NCBI RefSeq assembly: GCF_029962835.1
Contig: NC_080588.1
Span: forward strand, 64,194,001 to 64,258,000
DNA: 64,000 bases
Source of the DNA: Magnolia sinica
Taxonomy: Eukaryota; Streptophyta; Magnoliopsida; Magnoliales; Magnoliaceae
Direction of reading: 5' to 3'
Shown: positions 34,746 to 45,510 of the stretch, in pieces
Position numbering within the stretch: the first letter of the stretch is position 1
Layout: the number at the start of each line of letters is the position of its first letter
Position numbers and translations under genes: made by a program
The notes under the pieces: generated by a model
What the model was told of the DNA's origin: nothing
What the model saw: only the letters and a program-made list of their open reading frames with translations
Databases searched by the model: none

Positions 34746-35375
34746 TGTTGGGCATATAACAATCCATAATGCTACTTATTCGTCGCGAAAGCAACCTTGG
34801 AAGGAATCACACAATACAATGGGGAAAAAAAAATTCAAGCAACGAAAGAGAACACACGAATTTTAAGTGGGAAAACCATTGCGAGAAAAAACTATGGCAT
34901 CAAGCAACAAAAAATCCATTGTAAACAGAAAGTTACAATAGATGGAACAACTTACAGATAAGAAACCCTAACTTTTCCCTCAAAATCCTTAAAAATGTGC
35001 TGAGCTCCTTTCGTTCTCCCCTAATTGTGTAATTAGAAGCTTTTTTATACACTTTCGTACAAAATTAGAAACAAAAACCCATACTTTTTTAAGGAGAACT
35101 TCCATACGAAATTAGAAACAAAAACCCAAACTTTTTTAAGGAGAATTTATTTACTAAAAGTGAGATGTACAAACATTCGAATGAGGCCCTACAAAAAGGC
35201 CTTCGGTCTCACTTTCGGTCGACCGAGACACCAACAAAATCTCTTAGTCAATCGAAAGAGATCTCGGTTGACCGGGAACATCACAGCGTGCTTTGGTCTA
35301 CCGAACAATGCTACTCCAAATTAATGGCACCCTATCAACACTTACATCACCTCTAAATTGTGAGGTACATCAACA
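34746..35375 (-). repeat. Copia LTR, family C (minus strand)
   Basis: From TGTTGGGCAT to about ATCAACA (right boundary approximate). The layout copies that of family B (55683, 60568): 'gaaagcaaccttgg', a 'gtgggaaaac' block, a run of 'agaaacaaaaaccc', then TCGA-rich palindromes (GGTCGACC near 35217). No internal coding region is attached, apart from the short stretch left of it. Confidence 0.65.
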
Positions 35376-35940
35376 ACCAAACCATTGATCAAACTTCTAG
35401 TATTATCTGTTTGATTTATTTTGTTGGGAAACGGCCAGTCCAAGAGTTGGCCCATTGAGATGCATTGTTTATGTTATAAAATTTAGTTGATATATATTAG
35501 AAGATTAGGAGTTATTTAGATGGATATCAACTATACGCAAGATCCTAAGAAACCTAGATGTCAGTATAGAAAATGCTAACTCACGACATAGTTTTAAAAT
35601 TCATTAACCCATTCTAAGACTTGGCCAAGTCAATAGGCAACTTGCTCATGAGCTTGACTCGGCCTCAAGTCCACGAGACTGGAGGAATTGGACTAGTCGT
35701 GGCAAGGCATGTAAAGTTGTCTGTGTCAAATCAATGCAACTAACAGTGATTCCAGCTAAGTCAAATAGCCAGTGACTAGTTAAAAGCAAAATTTTGCTTG
35801 GGGCTGTCCCAGTTGACGTGTACATCCAGTCCAAGGGAATCCATATGGCTTCCAAATGTATATGTTGCAATTCAGATAGGAGTTCAGGCCTCTTCCTTGA
35901 ATTAAGGTCCCACCTATTCATGGAAGGCCTTCTGGCAGTT
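35376..35940. other. Intergenic or decayed repeat DNA
   Basis: No domain seen. The minus-strand frame 35646-35921 has no recognised motif. Confidence 0.4.
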
Positions 35941-36902
35941 AAGGTATAGAAACATCTTGCTAATTCTTTTGAGGTCCCTTTGTTCAGTCACCAATCCATT
36001 CAAGACCAGTTACACTGGTGGTGGCATAGACTTCTACCTAGCCACAACAAATCAACCATCATGCGGCTTTCCCCTCTTTTCTATCTTTGGGAAATTTAGA
36101 GAGCTAGAAACGAGGCTAGATTTGACGATCGCTCGGTCCATATTGTTGCTGTCCTCCAAAGAGCGAAATGGTGGATAAATAAACTGTTCCAGGGCCCCCC
36201 AGAGCTGGCATCCAGTGCAGCGGTCATGCAGCCTTCTCATCCTCTCCATCCTCCTCCTGTTCTCTCTATGGTGAAATGGATTAGTCCTAGAGAGGGCTTC
36301 TTTAAGCTGAACGTAGATGGGTCAGCTCTTACCAACCCAAGGCCTGCAAGGGGTGGCGGGATCTGCAGGGACAGCCACAACAATATGGTCTTCATGTTTT
36401 CATCGGGGTATGGTAATGTGTCCAACATGGTTGAAATTCGGGCTTTGTACAAAGGGATGGAACTGTGTGTTAATCTCAGGATCGACAATGTGTTTATTGA
36501 ATCTAATTCCAAATGGCTGATAGATTGTATTAAGAGTAAGTCCAATCTTGCTTAGATTTGGAGGTGTTGGTTGGCCAAGATCAAGACACTTGGTAGAATG
36601 GGAAGCTTTTGTTTCTCTCATATCCCTAGGGGGGCGAATGGGCCAGCAGATGGGCTGGCCAAGGAAGGAAGTGCGAAGCAAGTGAGCAGCTTATTTCGGG
36701 ACTATTCAAATCTTCCACGCCTAGCTAAGGGTAGAATGGTTCTTAATAAAGTTGGGTTAGGCTCGATTAGGGAGCTTCATAGTAAATCTTTGTATAGAAT
36801 ATGATAGACAGGGCCTCCCCTTTTCTCGTTGGCCCTGTCCAAATGGCCTCGATGTATCAGTTAATTTCAATGAAATGAAGATAAGGCTACTTTGGAAAAA
36901 AA
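35941..36902 (+). mobile_element. LINE (L1-type) 3' end, 5'-truncated
   Basis: It contains the tail of the reverse-transcriptase polyprotein, an RNase H-like domain and a 3' UTR ending in an A-rich tail (36894-36902). It lies in the same orientation as, and directly upstream of, copia A2. Flanking duplication not resolved. Confidence 0.75.
36226..36804 (+). pseudogene. LINE RNase H-like domain (RVT_3 type), one stop
   Basis: One frame with a single in-frame TAG (36553-36555) encodes 'KLNVDGSAL', 'ARGGGICRDS', 'MVEIRALYKGMELC', 'IDNVFIESNSKWLI' and, after the stop, 'FSHIPRGANGPADGLAKEG'. The order is that of the plant LINE RNase H domain: D in NVDGS, E in VEIRAL, D changed to N in ESNS, D in GPADGLA. 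The second acidic site is therefore altered as well as the frame being interrupted. Confidence 0.82.
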
Positions 36903-36943
36903 AGTTAAAAGAAAAATACAAGGTTTAATAACCAAATTCACAG

Positions 36944-36948
36944 CCTAT
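36944..36948. other. Left target site duplication CCTAT of copia A2
   Basis: CCTAT is repeated at 42153-42157 after the terminal CA of the element. Confidence 0.95.
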
Positions 36949-37559
36949 TGTTGAGACGTGGAGCCACATATGGGGACCGCTCGACCAGTCGAGTACCCTG
37001 CTCGACTGGTCGAGTGGCCCACTCGACCAATCGTGAACTGGCTCGACTTAAAGTCTATCGAGCATCAGTTTTTAGGCTCCGAGGTGCTCGACTGGTCATG
37101 GCCCATGCTAGACTGGTCGAGGGGTCCGCTCGACCAGTCGAGCAGCCTGCTCGACCAGTCGAGGTTACGCAGATTTGTTTCTGGATTTGATGCGGATTGT
37201 GGTTTTTTGAGTCATTTTTCACAGAGGTGCGAAATGAAAGTTGCATTAACTATAAATAGGTGTCCCTAGGGCTTTTCTAGGGTATGAAAAATAATTCTAA
37301 GGTGTGCGCAAAGGGTTTTCTCTGTACTTCCAAGGGATATGTTAGTATATTGCCTTGTAATTTTCATTTTTCTTCACAGTGGAAGTTTGCATCCGTGGTT
37401 TTTTACCCTTGTTGGAGTTTTTCCACGTATATCTTGTCTTGTGGTTTGTTTGAAATGTTTTAATTCTGTTTCTAGTCTATAGTTCTTCGTGTTTATCATT
37501 TGTGGGTGAGACCGAAGATTAGATCCCGGTTCACTGCGTTGTTGGCGTGCTGCACAACA
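36949..37559 (+). repeat. 5' LTR of copia A2
   Basis: TGTTGAGACG...GCACAACA, 611 bp. U3 holds palindromic units starting at 36980, 37001 and 37022, then at 37087, 37108, 37129 and 37150. A TATA motif (TATAAATAG) lies near 37250. Confidence 0.95.
36980..37163. repeat. 21-bp-period palindromic array (copia A2, 5' LTR)
   Basis: Three units and then four units of the CTCGACYRGTCGAG type, exactly 21 bp apart within each cluster. The clusters are separated by about 45 bases without the motif. Confidence 0.93.
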
Positions 37560-37561
37560 AC

Positions 37562-37573
37562 TGGTATCAAAGC
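37562..37573 (+). other. Primer binding site of copia A2
   Basis: TGGTATCAAAGC has one mismatch to the initiator tRNA-Met site, two bases after the LTR. Confidence 0.87.
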
Positions 37574-37598
37574 TATTGGTTTAGTTCTATTGGGAGCG

Positions 37599-38393
37599 AT
37601 GACGGAAGAAGAGAAGACTATAATTGAGAAGTTTGATGGTTCAAACTTTGCCTTCTAGAAGATGCAGATAGAGGATTATCTGTATCAAAAAGACCTCTAT
37701 ATTCCTTTAAGAGGAAAAAAGAAGAAACCAGAAAAGATGACAGATGATGAATGGTTTTTATTGGATAGGAAGGCTTTAGGAACAATCCGACTTTCTTTGT
37801 CTAAGAGTGTCGCCTTTAATATATCCAAGATGAAAACCACAAACGAATTAATGGAAGCCCTAGCCACCATGTATGAAAAACCCTCAGCATCCAACAAGGT
37901 TCATCTTATGAAATAGTTATTCAACATGAAGATGTCCGATAGTGAGAGCGTGGCTGAACATCTAAACGAGTTCAATACAGTCACGAGCCAGTTGGAATCC
38001 ATTGGCATTATTTTTGAGGATGAGGTCAGGGCGTTATTGATCTTGTCCAGTTTGCCAGACAGTTGGGATGGTTTGGTGATTGCTGTGAGCAATTCTTTAG
38101 GGTCGACAAAGTTAAAATTTGATGATGTGGCCAGTCTAATTCTCAGCGAAGAATCTAGAAGAAAAGCATCAGGAGTTTCAGGGGATTCAGGGAATGCTCT
38201 AAACGTTGAAGGAAGAGGAAGATCGCTGAACAAAGGAGGCAATAAACACGGACGTTTTAAGTCGAGGAATAAGTCAAAGGGACCGAAAGACAAAGACGGG
38301 TGTTGGCATGGCGGTAAAAAGGGGCACATGAAACGTGATTGCATGGCGCTCAAGAAACAAGAACGAAGCTCTCAGGTGGGAAGGATTCAGTGA
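37599..38393 (+). pseudogene. gag, copia A2 (broken)
   Basis: From the ATG at 37599 the frame encodes a Tnt1-like gag: 'MTEEEKTIIEKFDGSNFAF', then a stop at 37656-37658 where related sequences have Trp. It continues with 'KALGTIRLSLSKSVAFNI', 'VAEHLNEFNTVTSQLES' and 'LILSSLPDSWDGLV'. A C-terminal zinc knuckle follows with its second cysteine lost ('CWHGGKKGHMKRDC'). A second stop is at 37916. The frame is lost near 38374. The first stop is at the same codon (20) in copia A1. Confidence 0.87.
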
Positions 38394-39880
38394 ATCTATC
38401 TGAGGAGAGTGACACAGAAGCGTTGATCTTGTCTCTTGATGCGGGGAATGAGTCTTGGGTTATAGACTCAGGTGCTTCGTTTCATGTCATTTCGTGTAAG
38501 GAAGTTCTGCGTAATTATGTATCAGGTGACTTCGAGAGAGTCTACCTGGGTGATGATAAGCCATGTAGTATCGTTGAAAAGGGAGACGTTCATATAAATC
38601 AGAAAGACGGAACAACTTTGAAATTGAAGGATGTTAGACATGTACTGAGTTTGAAATGAAACTTGATCTCAGTAAGGCAGTTTGCTGATACTGGTTATGT
38701 GACAACATTCACCAGTGATTCCTGAAAAATCACAAAAGGTGTCTTGGTGATATCTCGAGGCAAGAAGGACGGTACTTTGTACGTGACTTCAAGATCGTAT
38801 AGTTCACTCACAGTCACATCAACTGGAGTGAATGGGCAGTTATGGCATCAGAAGTTGGGACATATGAGTGAGAAAAGGAAGAAAGTGTTATTGTCAAAAG
38901 GGAAGCAATCAGGGCTGAAGTCTATTGACTTGGAATTCTGCGATGACTACATATATGGCAAGCAAAAGAGAGTAAGTTTCAAGAAGACAGGACGTGCTCC
39001 AAAGACGCATCTGTTGGAGCTTGTACACACTGATGTGTGGGGACCGGCATAGGTATCATCTCTTGGTGGTTTACGTTATTTTATTTTCTTTATTAATGAT
39101 ACTAATAGAAACCTATGGATTTACTTCTTAAAGCACAAATCTAATGTGTTTAATGTATTTAAGAAGTGAAAAATAATGGTAGAAAACGAGATAGGTAAAA
39201 CAGTAAAATGTCTCAGATCTGATAATGGGGGAGAATACTGTGATAAGAGATTTGAATAGTATTGTGCAACAAATGGAATCAAATATCAGAAAATGATTCC
39301 ATGGATACCGCAGCAGAATGCTGTGGTTGAGCGCATTAACAGGACCATCCTTGAGCGCGCAAGGAGCATAAGGTTATATGCAGGGTTGTCCAAGACCTTT
39401 TGGGCAGATGCTATGAATACTGCCGCATATCTCATCAATAGAAGTCCCTCAGCACTATTTGATGGTGAGCTACCAGATGAAAAGTAGACTGAGAAAGAAG
39501 TAAACCTTGCACATCTCAGAGTGTTCTGTTGCACTTCATATGTTCACCTTGATGCAGAGCATAGAAATAAGCTGGATGCGAAGTCCAAGAGGTGTACATT
39601 TATAGCCTACGGGTCGCATGATTTTGGCTACAGGTTTTGGGATGCAGAAAATTAAAAAATCATTAGAAGCAAAGACATAGTCTTCAATGAAAAAGTGATA
39701 CATAAGAACAGTGTGCAGGAAAATAAGGCTAAGGAAAATGAATTCATAGAGTTGGAAGAGTTACTGGACACGGGTGTTACAGTGCCACAGGATGATCATA
39801 CACAGGAGCATTATGAGGCAGAACTACAGACACTGGTTATGAGGAGGTCTACTCGGGAGATGAGACCCACGGTCTAATAC
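38339..39880 (+). pseudogene. protease and integrase, copia A2 (broken)
   Basis: Frame 38339 onward reads protease 'WVIDSGASFH', with the active-site DSG intact near 38466. It continues with pre-integrase 'LWHQKLGHMSEK', integrase 'HTDVWGPA', 'KCLRSDNGGEYCDK' and 'QQNAVVERINRTILERARS', and the end 'FGYRFWDAEN.KIIRSKDIVF'. Stops occur near 38657, 38723, 39050, 39167, 39257, 39486 and 39653. All pol parts stay in one frame, so damage here is by substitutions rather than indels. Confidence 0.88.
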
Positions 39881-40618
39881 TCACCCTCCTTACATTATCT
39901 ACTACTGACAAATAATGGTGAACCAGAGTGTTTTGAAGAGGCATTATTGTCGAATACACGGATTAAGGGGGAGCAAGCCATGGATGATGAGATGGACTCT
40001 CTTGAGTCTAATCGTACATGGGAGCTAGTCGCTCTACCCAAGGGTAAGAAAGTTCTTCATAACAAGTGGGTTTACAGACTGAAGGAGGAGAACGATGGTT
40101 CGAAACGGTACAAGGCTAGACTGGTTGTGAAAGGGTTTCAACAAAAGGCAGGTATCGATTTCACTTAAATATTTTCACCTGTGGTGAAAATGTCTACGAT
40201 TCGCATGGTCTTGAGTATAGTGGCTACAGAGGACTTACATCTAGAGCAGCTATATGTTAAGACAGCATTTATTCATGGGGACCTTGAAGAAGAGATATAT
40301 ATGCATCAACCGACAGGATACATGACACCAGGAAAGGAGAATGAGGTGTGCAAACAGAAGAAGAGTTTATATGGTCTAAAGCAGGCCCCGAAGCAGTGGT
40401 ACAAAAAGTTTGACAGTTTCATGTCGGGGAACGGTTACAGGAAATGTCACGCAGACCACTGTTGTTATTTGAAGAAGTTTGATACGTCGTATATCATCCT
40501 TCTTCTGTACGTTGATGATACGCTTGTGGCCGGTTCAAGCATGAAAGACATCTCAGATCTCAAAAGACAAATGTCTAAAGAATTTACTATGAAGAATTTA
40601 GGAGCTGTAAAATAAATC
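39881..40618 (+). pseudogene. reverse transcriptase, copia A2 (broken)
   Basis: Motifs 'WELVALPKGKKVLHNKWVY', 'YKARLVVKGFQQKAGIDF', 'VKTAFIHGDLEEEIYMHQP' and 'SLYGLKQAPKQWYKKFDSF' are present. The intact catalytic box 'LLLYVDDTLVAGSS' lies at about 40500-40540. Stops near 40166 and 40613 interrupt the frame. Confidence 0.9.
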
Positions 40619-41440
40619 CTAAGTATGAGGATAAAGCGTGACAAGAAAAATAAGAAACTGATTTTGTCACAGGTAAAGTACATAGCCAAGGTACTTGATC
40701 GATTCCATATGAGAGGTGCTAAGCTGGTTAGCACTCCATTAGCCAACTACTTCAAGCTATCTAAGGAGCAAGGTATAAAGATGCAGGAGGAATGGGACTA
40801 CATGGCTAAAGTCCCATACGCGTCAGCTATTGGAAGTCTCATGTATGCTATGGTGAGCATGAGGCCAGACATTGCTCAAGCAGTGGGAGATGTTAGCAGG
40901 TTCATGAACAACCCCGGGAATGAACATTGAGAAGCTGTAAAGTGGATCCTCAGATACCTGGTAGGTACTATGGATATAAGGTTGTGTTATGGTGGATTAG
41001 AAATCAAGCTACAAGGCTACGTAGATTCATATTTGGCAGGAAATATCGACAGCAAAAGAAGCACTATAGATTATGTCTTTACTCTGGGTAGTGCTGCAGT
41101 CAGTTGGGTCTCTCAGTTATAGAAGATAGTATCTATCAGTACAACAGAAGCAGAATATGTTGCGGCTATAGAAGCGTGCAAGTAGATGATATGGATGTGA
41201 GGTTTTATGGAAGAGTTGGGTAAGAAGCAAGTAGATTGCAAGCTGTACAATGAAAGTAAGAGTACAATATACTTGGCTAAGAATTTAGCCTTTCATTCAA
41301 GGACCAAGCATATTGCCATTCGATATCACTTCATACGCTCGTTATTGGAAGATAGATCGATTGCTTTGGAGAAGATTCATACAGGTGAGAATCCCTGCGG
41401 ATATGCTGATCAAGGTGGTCACATGAGAGAAGTTGAACCT
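40619..41440 (+). pseudogene. RNase H and polyprotein end, copia A2 (broken)
   Basis: Motifs 'AKVPYASAIGSLMYAMVS', 'RPDIAQAVGDVSRFMN', 'STTEAEYVAAIEAC' and 'RTKHIAIRYHFIRSL' are in the same frame as RT. Stops lie near 40927, 41118, 41182 and 41198. The end of the polyprotein is frame-shifted near 41390. Confidence 0.87.
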
Positions 41441-41530
41441 CTATTCAACTTTGATTGGTCTTTAAGCTTGAAAATGGGAAGGTGGTGCACTCCGGATGTA
41501 GAAGACAAAGGTTTATGGCGATGTGTCTCC

Positions 41531-41541
41531 AAGTGGGAGAT
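41531..41541 (+). other. Polypurine tract of copia A2
   Basis: AAGTGGGAGAT lies directly before the 3' LTR. Confidence 0.8.
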
Positions 41542-42152
41542 TGTTGAGTTATGTAGCCACATCTAGAGACCGCTCGACCAGTCAAGTGCCCCGCTCGACC
41601 AGTCGAGTGCCCTACTCGACCGGTCGAGTGGCCCACTCGACCAGTCGTGTACTGGCTCGACTCAAAGCCTAGTGAGCATCAGTTTTTGGGTTCCGAGGTG
41701 CTCGATCGGTCATGGCCCATGCTAGACCGGTCGAGGGGTCCGCTCAACCAGTCAAGATTACGCAGATTCGTTTCTAAATTTGATGCAGATTACGGTTTTT
41801 TGAGTCGGTCTTCGCAGATGTGCGAAAGAGAAGTTGCCTAAACTATAAATAGGTGTGCTTGGCGCTTTTTTAGGGTATGGAAAATAATTCTAAGGTGTGG
41901 ACAAAGGGTTTTCTCTTTACTTCCAAGGGGGAGGTTAGTATATTGCCTTATAATCTTCGTTTTTCTTCATAGTGGAAGTTTGCATCCGTGGTTTTTTACT
42001 CTTGTTGGGATTTTTCCACGTATATCTTGTCTTGTGGTTTGTTTGGAATGCTTTGATTCTATTTCTAGTATATATTTCTTTTTATTTATCGTTTGTGGGT
42101 GAGACTGGAGATTGGATCTCGGTTCACTGCGTTGTTGGCGTGCTGCGCAACA
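41542..42152 (+). repeat. 3' LTR of copia A2
   Basis: TGTTGAGTTA...GCGCAACA, 611 bp. Palindromic units start at 41573, 41594, 41615 and 41636, then at 41701, 41722 and 41743. The 4+3 arrangement, against 3+4 in the 5' LTR, keeps the LTRs equal in length. Many point differences separate the two LTRs, so the insertion is not recent. Confidence 0.95.
41573..41756. repeat. 21-bp-period palindromic array (copia A2, 3' LTR)
   Basis: Four units and then three. Relative to the 5' LTR, cluster 1 has one more unit and cluster 2 one fewer. All steps within clusters are 21 bp. Confidence 0.93.
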
Positions 42153-42157
42153 CCTAT
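42153..42157. other. Right target site duplication CCTAT of copia A2
   Basis: Matches 36944-36948 exactly. Confidence 0.95.
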
Positions 42158-43339
42158 CCTAAGAGGCAACACCTCTATTAAACAACCCAAATGGTGTTGA
42201 ATGCAAATTGGGTTTATCTTTAACTAATTTGAAATAACACAAATTTAAATACTTTCACTATTGTAAACATATTTAATTTAATTATTACATATGAAATCGA
42301 GTTGACTTGGTCTCGACCGGATTAGACGGGACGTCTAATCGATTTTTCAAGTGTTGGAACTATGCCTCTCATACGGCGTTTTTTGTTTTCCACTTATGTG
42401 TTACTTCAGTGGAGAGTAGACTAAACCAATGATGATTCCCTGGAGTAAAAATTGGAACAATCCATTCATCAGACATACATTGAATCAGAACACCATTTGT
42501 CCACTCATTTCAATGGTGTACCCTGATTGATGAGTGGGCCATCTTCCTTCTTGTCCCAGATCATCTTTATTATGCAGCCCACCTTGTGCATAGATCAGAC
42601 TTGACAGAAGGTGACACATCAATGTAAAATAAAACCAATGTATGTTAAGTCATCTCAATCACTATCTAAATTCAATCAAATCTTCAACCAAATAATTATA
42701 TTCAATGCCAAAATTTCAAATCAATTGAAACAAGCTATCTCAATTTCAAGCAAGTAATCTCATTTCCAAGTAATTTCTCTACCGACAATTCACTTTCATT
42801 GATTTGTTATAAGAAAATTATTTCTTACCTTTATTTAAGTTATTTCCTTCATTTAGTTACTTATTTCAATATTCAGGAAATTATGTTTTCAAAGTGTATA
42901 ATCATTATATTCATCTGCATTATTTTGGGCATCCCTATATACGTGTTGTCACGCGTCATCTTTGCATTCCTTCATATGTACCATCTCATTTGCATTATTT
43001 ATTTATTTCCCACCATCTCATCATTTTCATCTTTCTTTTTCTGACTGTTTTTTCTATGCTCTATTCTCGCCAAATCAAACTGCTGCTGATACAACTTAGG
43101 GCTTGTTTGAATTGCGAATTACTACACCTAGAGAGTGCTATTCAGGTGCGTATTCATAGTGACATCTTACCTAAAAGGGAACAATACAGAGAAGAAGAGT
43201 GGAAGAATTCAGCACTTTTTTCCTCCTTGAGCACGTTTAAAATCCAGCCTTTCAATATTTTATCATTACCAAGAACAGCACACGGTTGCAAAATCCAACC
43301 GTACCTTGGTGGGCTACATTCGAATTAAGTGGTACTTTA
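42158..43339. other. Intergenic, AT-rich, no gene recognised
   Basis: No frame with a known domain. The hydrophobic frame at 42799-43044 and its overlapping frame to 43328 look like translated AT-rich DNA. Confidence 0.45.
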
Positions 43340-43773
43340 TAGGCTGTTTGGATGACCGGCATTTTGCAATATAAATACATAAAATCAATATTGCATCCAT
43401 CCCTAATTAGGTTGGCATCTTGTGGTGGTGATGATGGATTGGCAGAAGCTAGCATTATCAAAAAAAAAAAAAAAGCTAGCATTATCACCATTTGACTTAA
43501 TAGAAGTTGTGATTATGGATTCAAATTAGCATGCTTGTTTCACCAATTATCACGATAATATAAAGAAAATGTGTAATGATTATAAATTATTTTATCAATA
43601 TTCCGATTGTATCTACATTTTACAATTGATTCTAGTTTTTGGTTTATCAATAGTAAAATTATAACAATGACAGATTTACATTACTTTAATATCAAATCAT
43701 CATCAAATAATAACATGAAAATGTATAATAAAATATAAATTACTTGGGGTAATTGGCGAGACAAACAGGCCTA
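43340..43773. mobile_element. MITE candidate with 'GTTTGGATG'-type ends
   Basis: The left end TAGGCTGTTTGGATG and right end GACAAACAGGCCTA are imperfect inverted repeats around an AT-rich core. Such ends are common in plant hAT-like MITEs. No target duplication confirmed. It touches the next element, sharing the bases TA at 43772. Confidence 0.5.
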
Positions 43774-44386
43774 GAGGTGTACACGAGTCGAACCGAGTCG
43801 AGCTTGGCACAGCTTGACTCGACTCAGCCATTAGCTGACCCTAGCTCGAACTTGGCTCGGCTCGGTCCTCGAGCATGACTAGCCAGCTCAGCTCGGTTCG
43901 GTCAGCAGCTTGGGCTAGTTCGAGCTAAGTTCGAGCCAAGATCGAGCCTGTATGACATTTTCACAAACATATGGAGTGCACTTTCAATTTCTTACTGTAT
44001 GCAAAACAGCAGCAACTGTTGACAAGTATTTCATCAAACACCTTGTAGACAATGTCAAAATCAAGAAAAAATGGTATTTGTTTCATATACATACCTTCCT
44101 TGCCACCAGCGGACACTTCGTTGAGTCATTTCATCAAACACTTGGTGAGCAACATCAATATCAAAGTAACCGAGTCACCAAACTGGTTCGATCCGAGTTT
44201 GATTCGAGTTGGGGTTCGATCCAAGTCGAGTTGAGCTCAGGCAAGCTCAAACTTGGTTCGAAATTTTTTCAAGCTCAAAAAATGAGCTCGACTCAGCTCG
44301 AACTCAATTTCGAACCGAGTCGAATTGATCATTTTCGAGTTGAGTCGACCGAGCTAACCAAGCTAACTCGGTTTGTGTACAGGACT
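43772..44386. mobile_element. hAT-like non-autonomous element, copy 2 (decayed right end)
   Basis: It starts TAGAGGTGTACACGAGTCG and ends CTCGGTTTGTGTACAGGACTA, inverted versions of each other and of the ends at 58799 and 59616. Subterminal parts carry dense 'gagctcgactcg' type motifs. No matching octamers flank it. The long frame at 43952-44422 is not supported as a gene. Confidence 0.65.
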
Positions 44387-44827
44387 AATCTAATTAAGGA
44401 GGAAATTGACATGTGCGCCTAAATAGGCTCTTGCATAAATGTGCCAACTGTCACACCCTTTTGTACCACAGAACCACTGTCATGGCTGTAAGAGGTTGGG
44501 AGAAAAAGGGAGGTTAACATATGGTGTGCAGCTTATCTTAAACCGTTTGTGGATCAACCATTTAATATCCTACCTCTAATTGCTGGGTGAAAGGCTAAAG
44601 ATGATGATCATGATGATAATCTGAAAGAGCCCTTGATAAGATTGTGAAATTGTAAGGCTAATAGGCAGAATGCATTTGGGGAAATCGTTGAAATAGTATC
44701 TTTTTAAGTTGCAATATATGGGTGAGTGCATTAGATAACTCTATTCAAAAGTTCAAAATTTTGATTTTTCTTAGCCCCGGCCTGGCCCATTGACAGCCCT
44801 AGATTATTGCTTCTTGAGGGGTTTTTT
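44387..44827. other. Intergenic, no gene recognised
   Basis: No recognisable feature between the hAT-like element and the LINE remnant. Confidence 0.4.
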
Positions 44828-45455
44828 GTTTTGGAGAAAAGAAAAGAAAATTTATTCACAAAAAGGGTTGTACAATAAGGGGACCTTCAGGCAACCCCCA
44901 AATTTCGCCTCAGGTCGCCTATCATGATCGACTCTACAGCCTACAATGAAATTAAGTGGACGGAATCTTTCTCTAACTTTGACCCAAACCCACCCAATTT
45001 AGAAATAGTAAACCCCAGATGAGGTGGGGATGACTGGACTCTTCAAGGACCCTCTACTCTTGAGTGAGGCTCTCTAGTTTTGCCAAAGCATCCGCTACCT
45101 CATTTACTTCACTATGGGCAAAGACAATGACGACCTCTCTATCCTTCCTTAGAGACTCAATATGGGCCCTCCAATACCATTAGTTTCAATTGGAAGTTCC
45201 TTTCGAATTGAGTATATCTACAAAGACTCTGGAGTCAGTTTCAATTTGAATCCTTTTAAAAATCCACTCCACACAAATCCTGAGCCCCTCCACAATTGTG
45301 CAGCCTTCTTCTCAGACATTGGGTCCCTGTCCATAAACATCAGAGAAGGCAAAAAGCAGCTCACCATTGGCCCCCTGCAGAAGTCCCTACCTCCAAAATC
45401 ACCTGCGTTGCCGTGCGAGGAGCCATCTACATTGACGAATGGATATCATAGAAAC
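44828..45455 (-). pseudogene. LINE RNase H-end remnant
   Basis: Read on the minus strand it encodes 'VNVDGSSHGNAGDFG' and 'PMVSCFLPSLMFMD', then 'SEKKAAQLWRGSGFVWSGF', interrupted by stops. These are degraded RNase H motifs like those at 36226-36804. A 3' UTR ends in 'gtgaataaattttctttt' (reverse of 44838-44860). Confidence 0.65.
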
Positions 45456-45510
45456 TTTGTTAAATGGGTGTGACGAATGCATGTAATGAATGGATATCAT
45501 AGAAACTGTG
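45435..45510. repeat. 23-bp direct repeat, 52 bp apart
   Basis: 'gaatggatatcatagaaact' followed by 'ttg' (45435) or 'gtg' (45487) occurs twice, with one mismatch. Confidence 0.8.

Larger units (their letters stand above)
36949..42152 (+). mobile_element. Copia A2: full-length Tork/Tnt1-like Ty1/copia element
   Basis: The element is 5204 bp, with two 611-bp LTRs, an iMet primer site, gag-PR-INT-RT-RH, a polypurine tract and a perfect CCTAT duplication. It is closely related to copia A1. Pol is in one frame and gag in another because of a 1-base loss near 38374. More than ten stops lie in the coding region, so it is structurally complete but inactive. Confidence 0.95.

Noticed and set aside
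42598-42617. Resemblance to miR156 ('ttgacagaag')
   Set aside because: Only the first ten bases agree, and I saw no matching star arm forming a hairpin nearby.
43952-44422. 156-codon open frame
   Set aside because: Runs across the subterminal motif array of a hAT-like element. No known domain.
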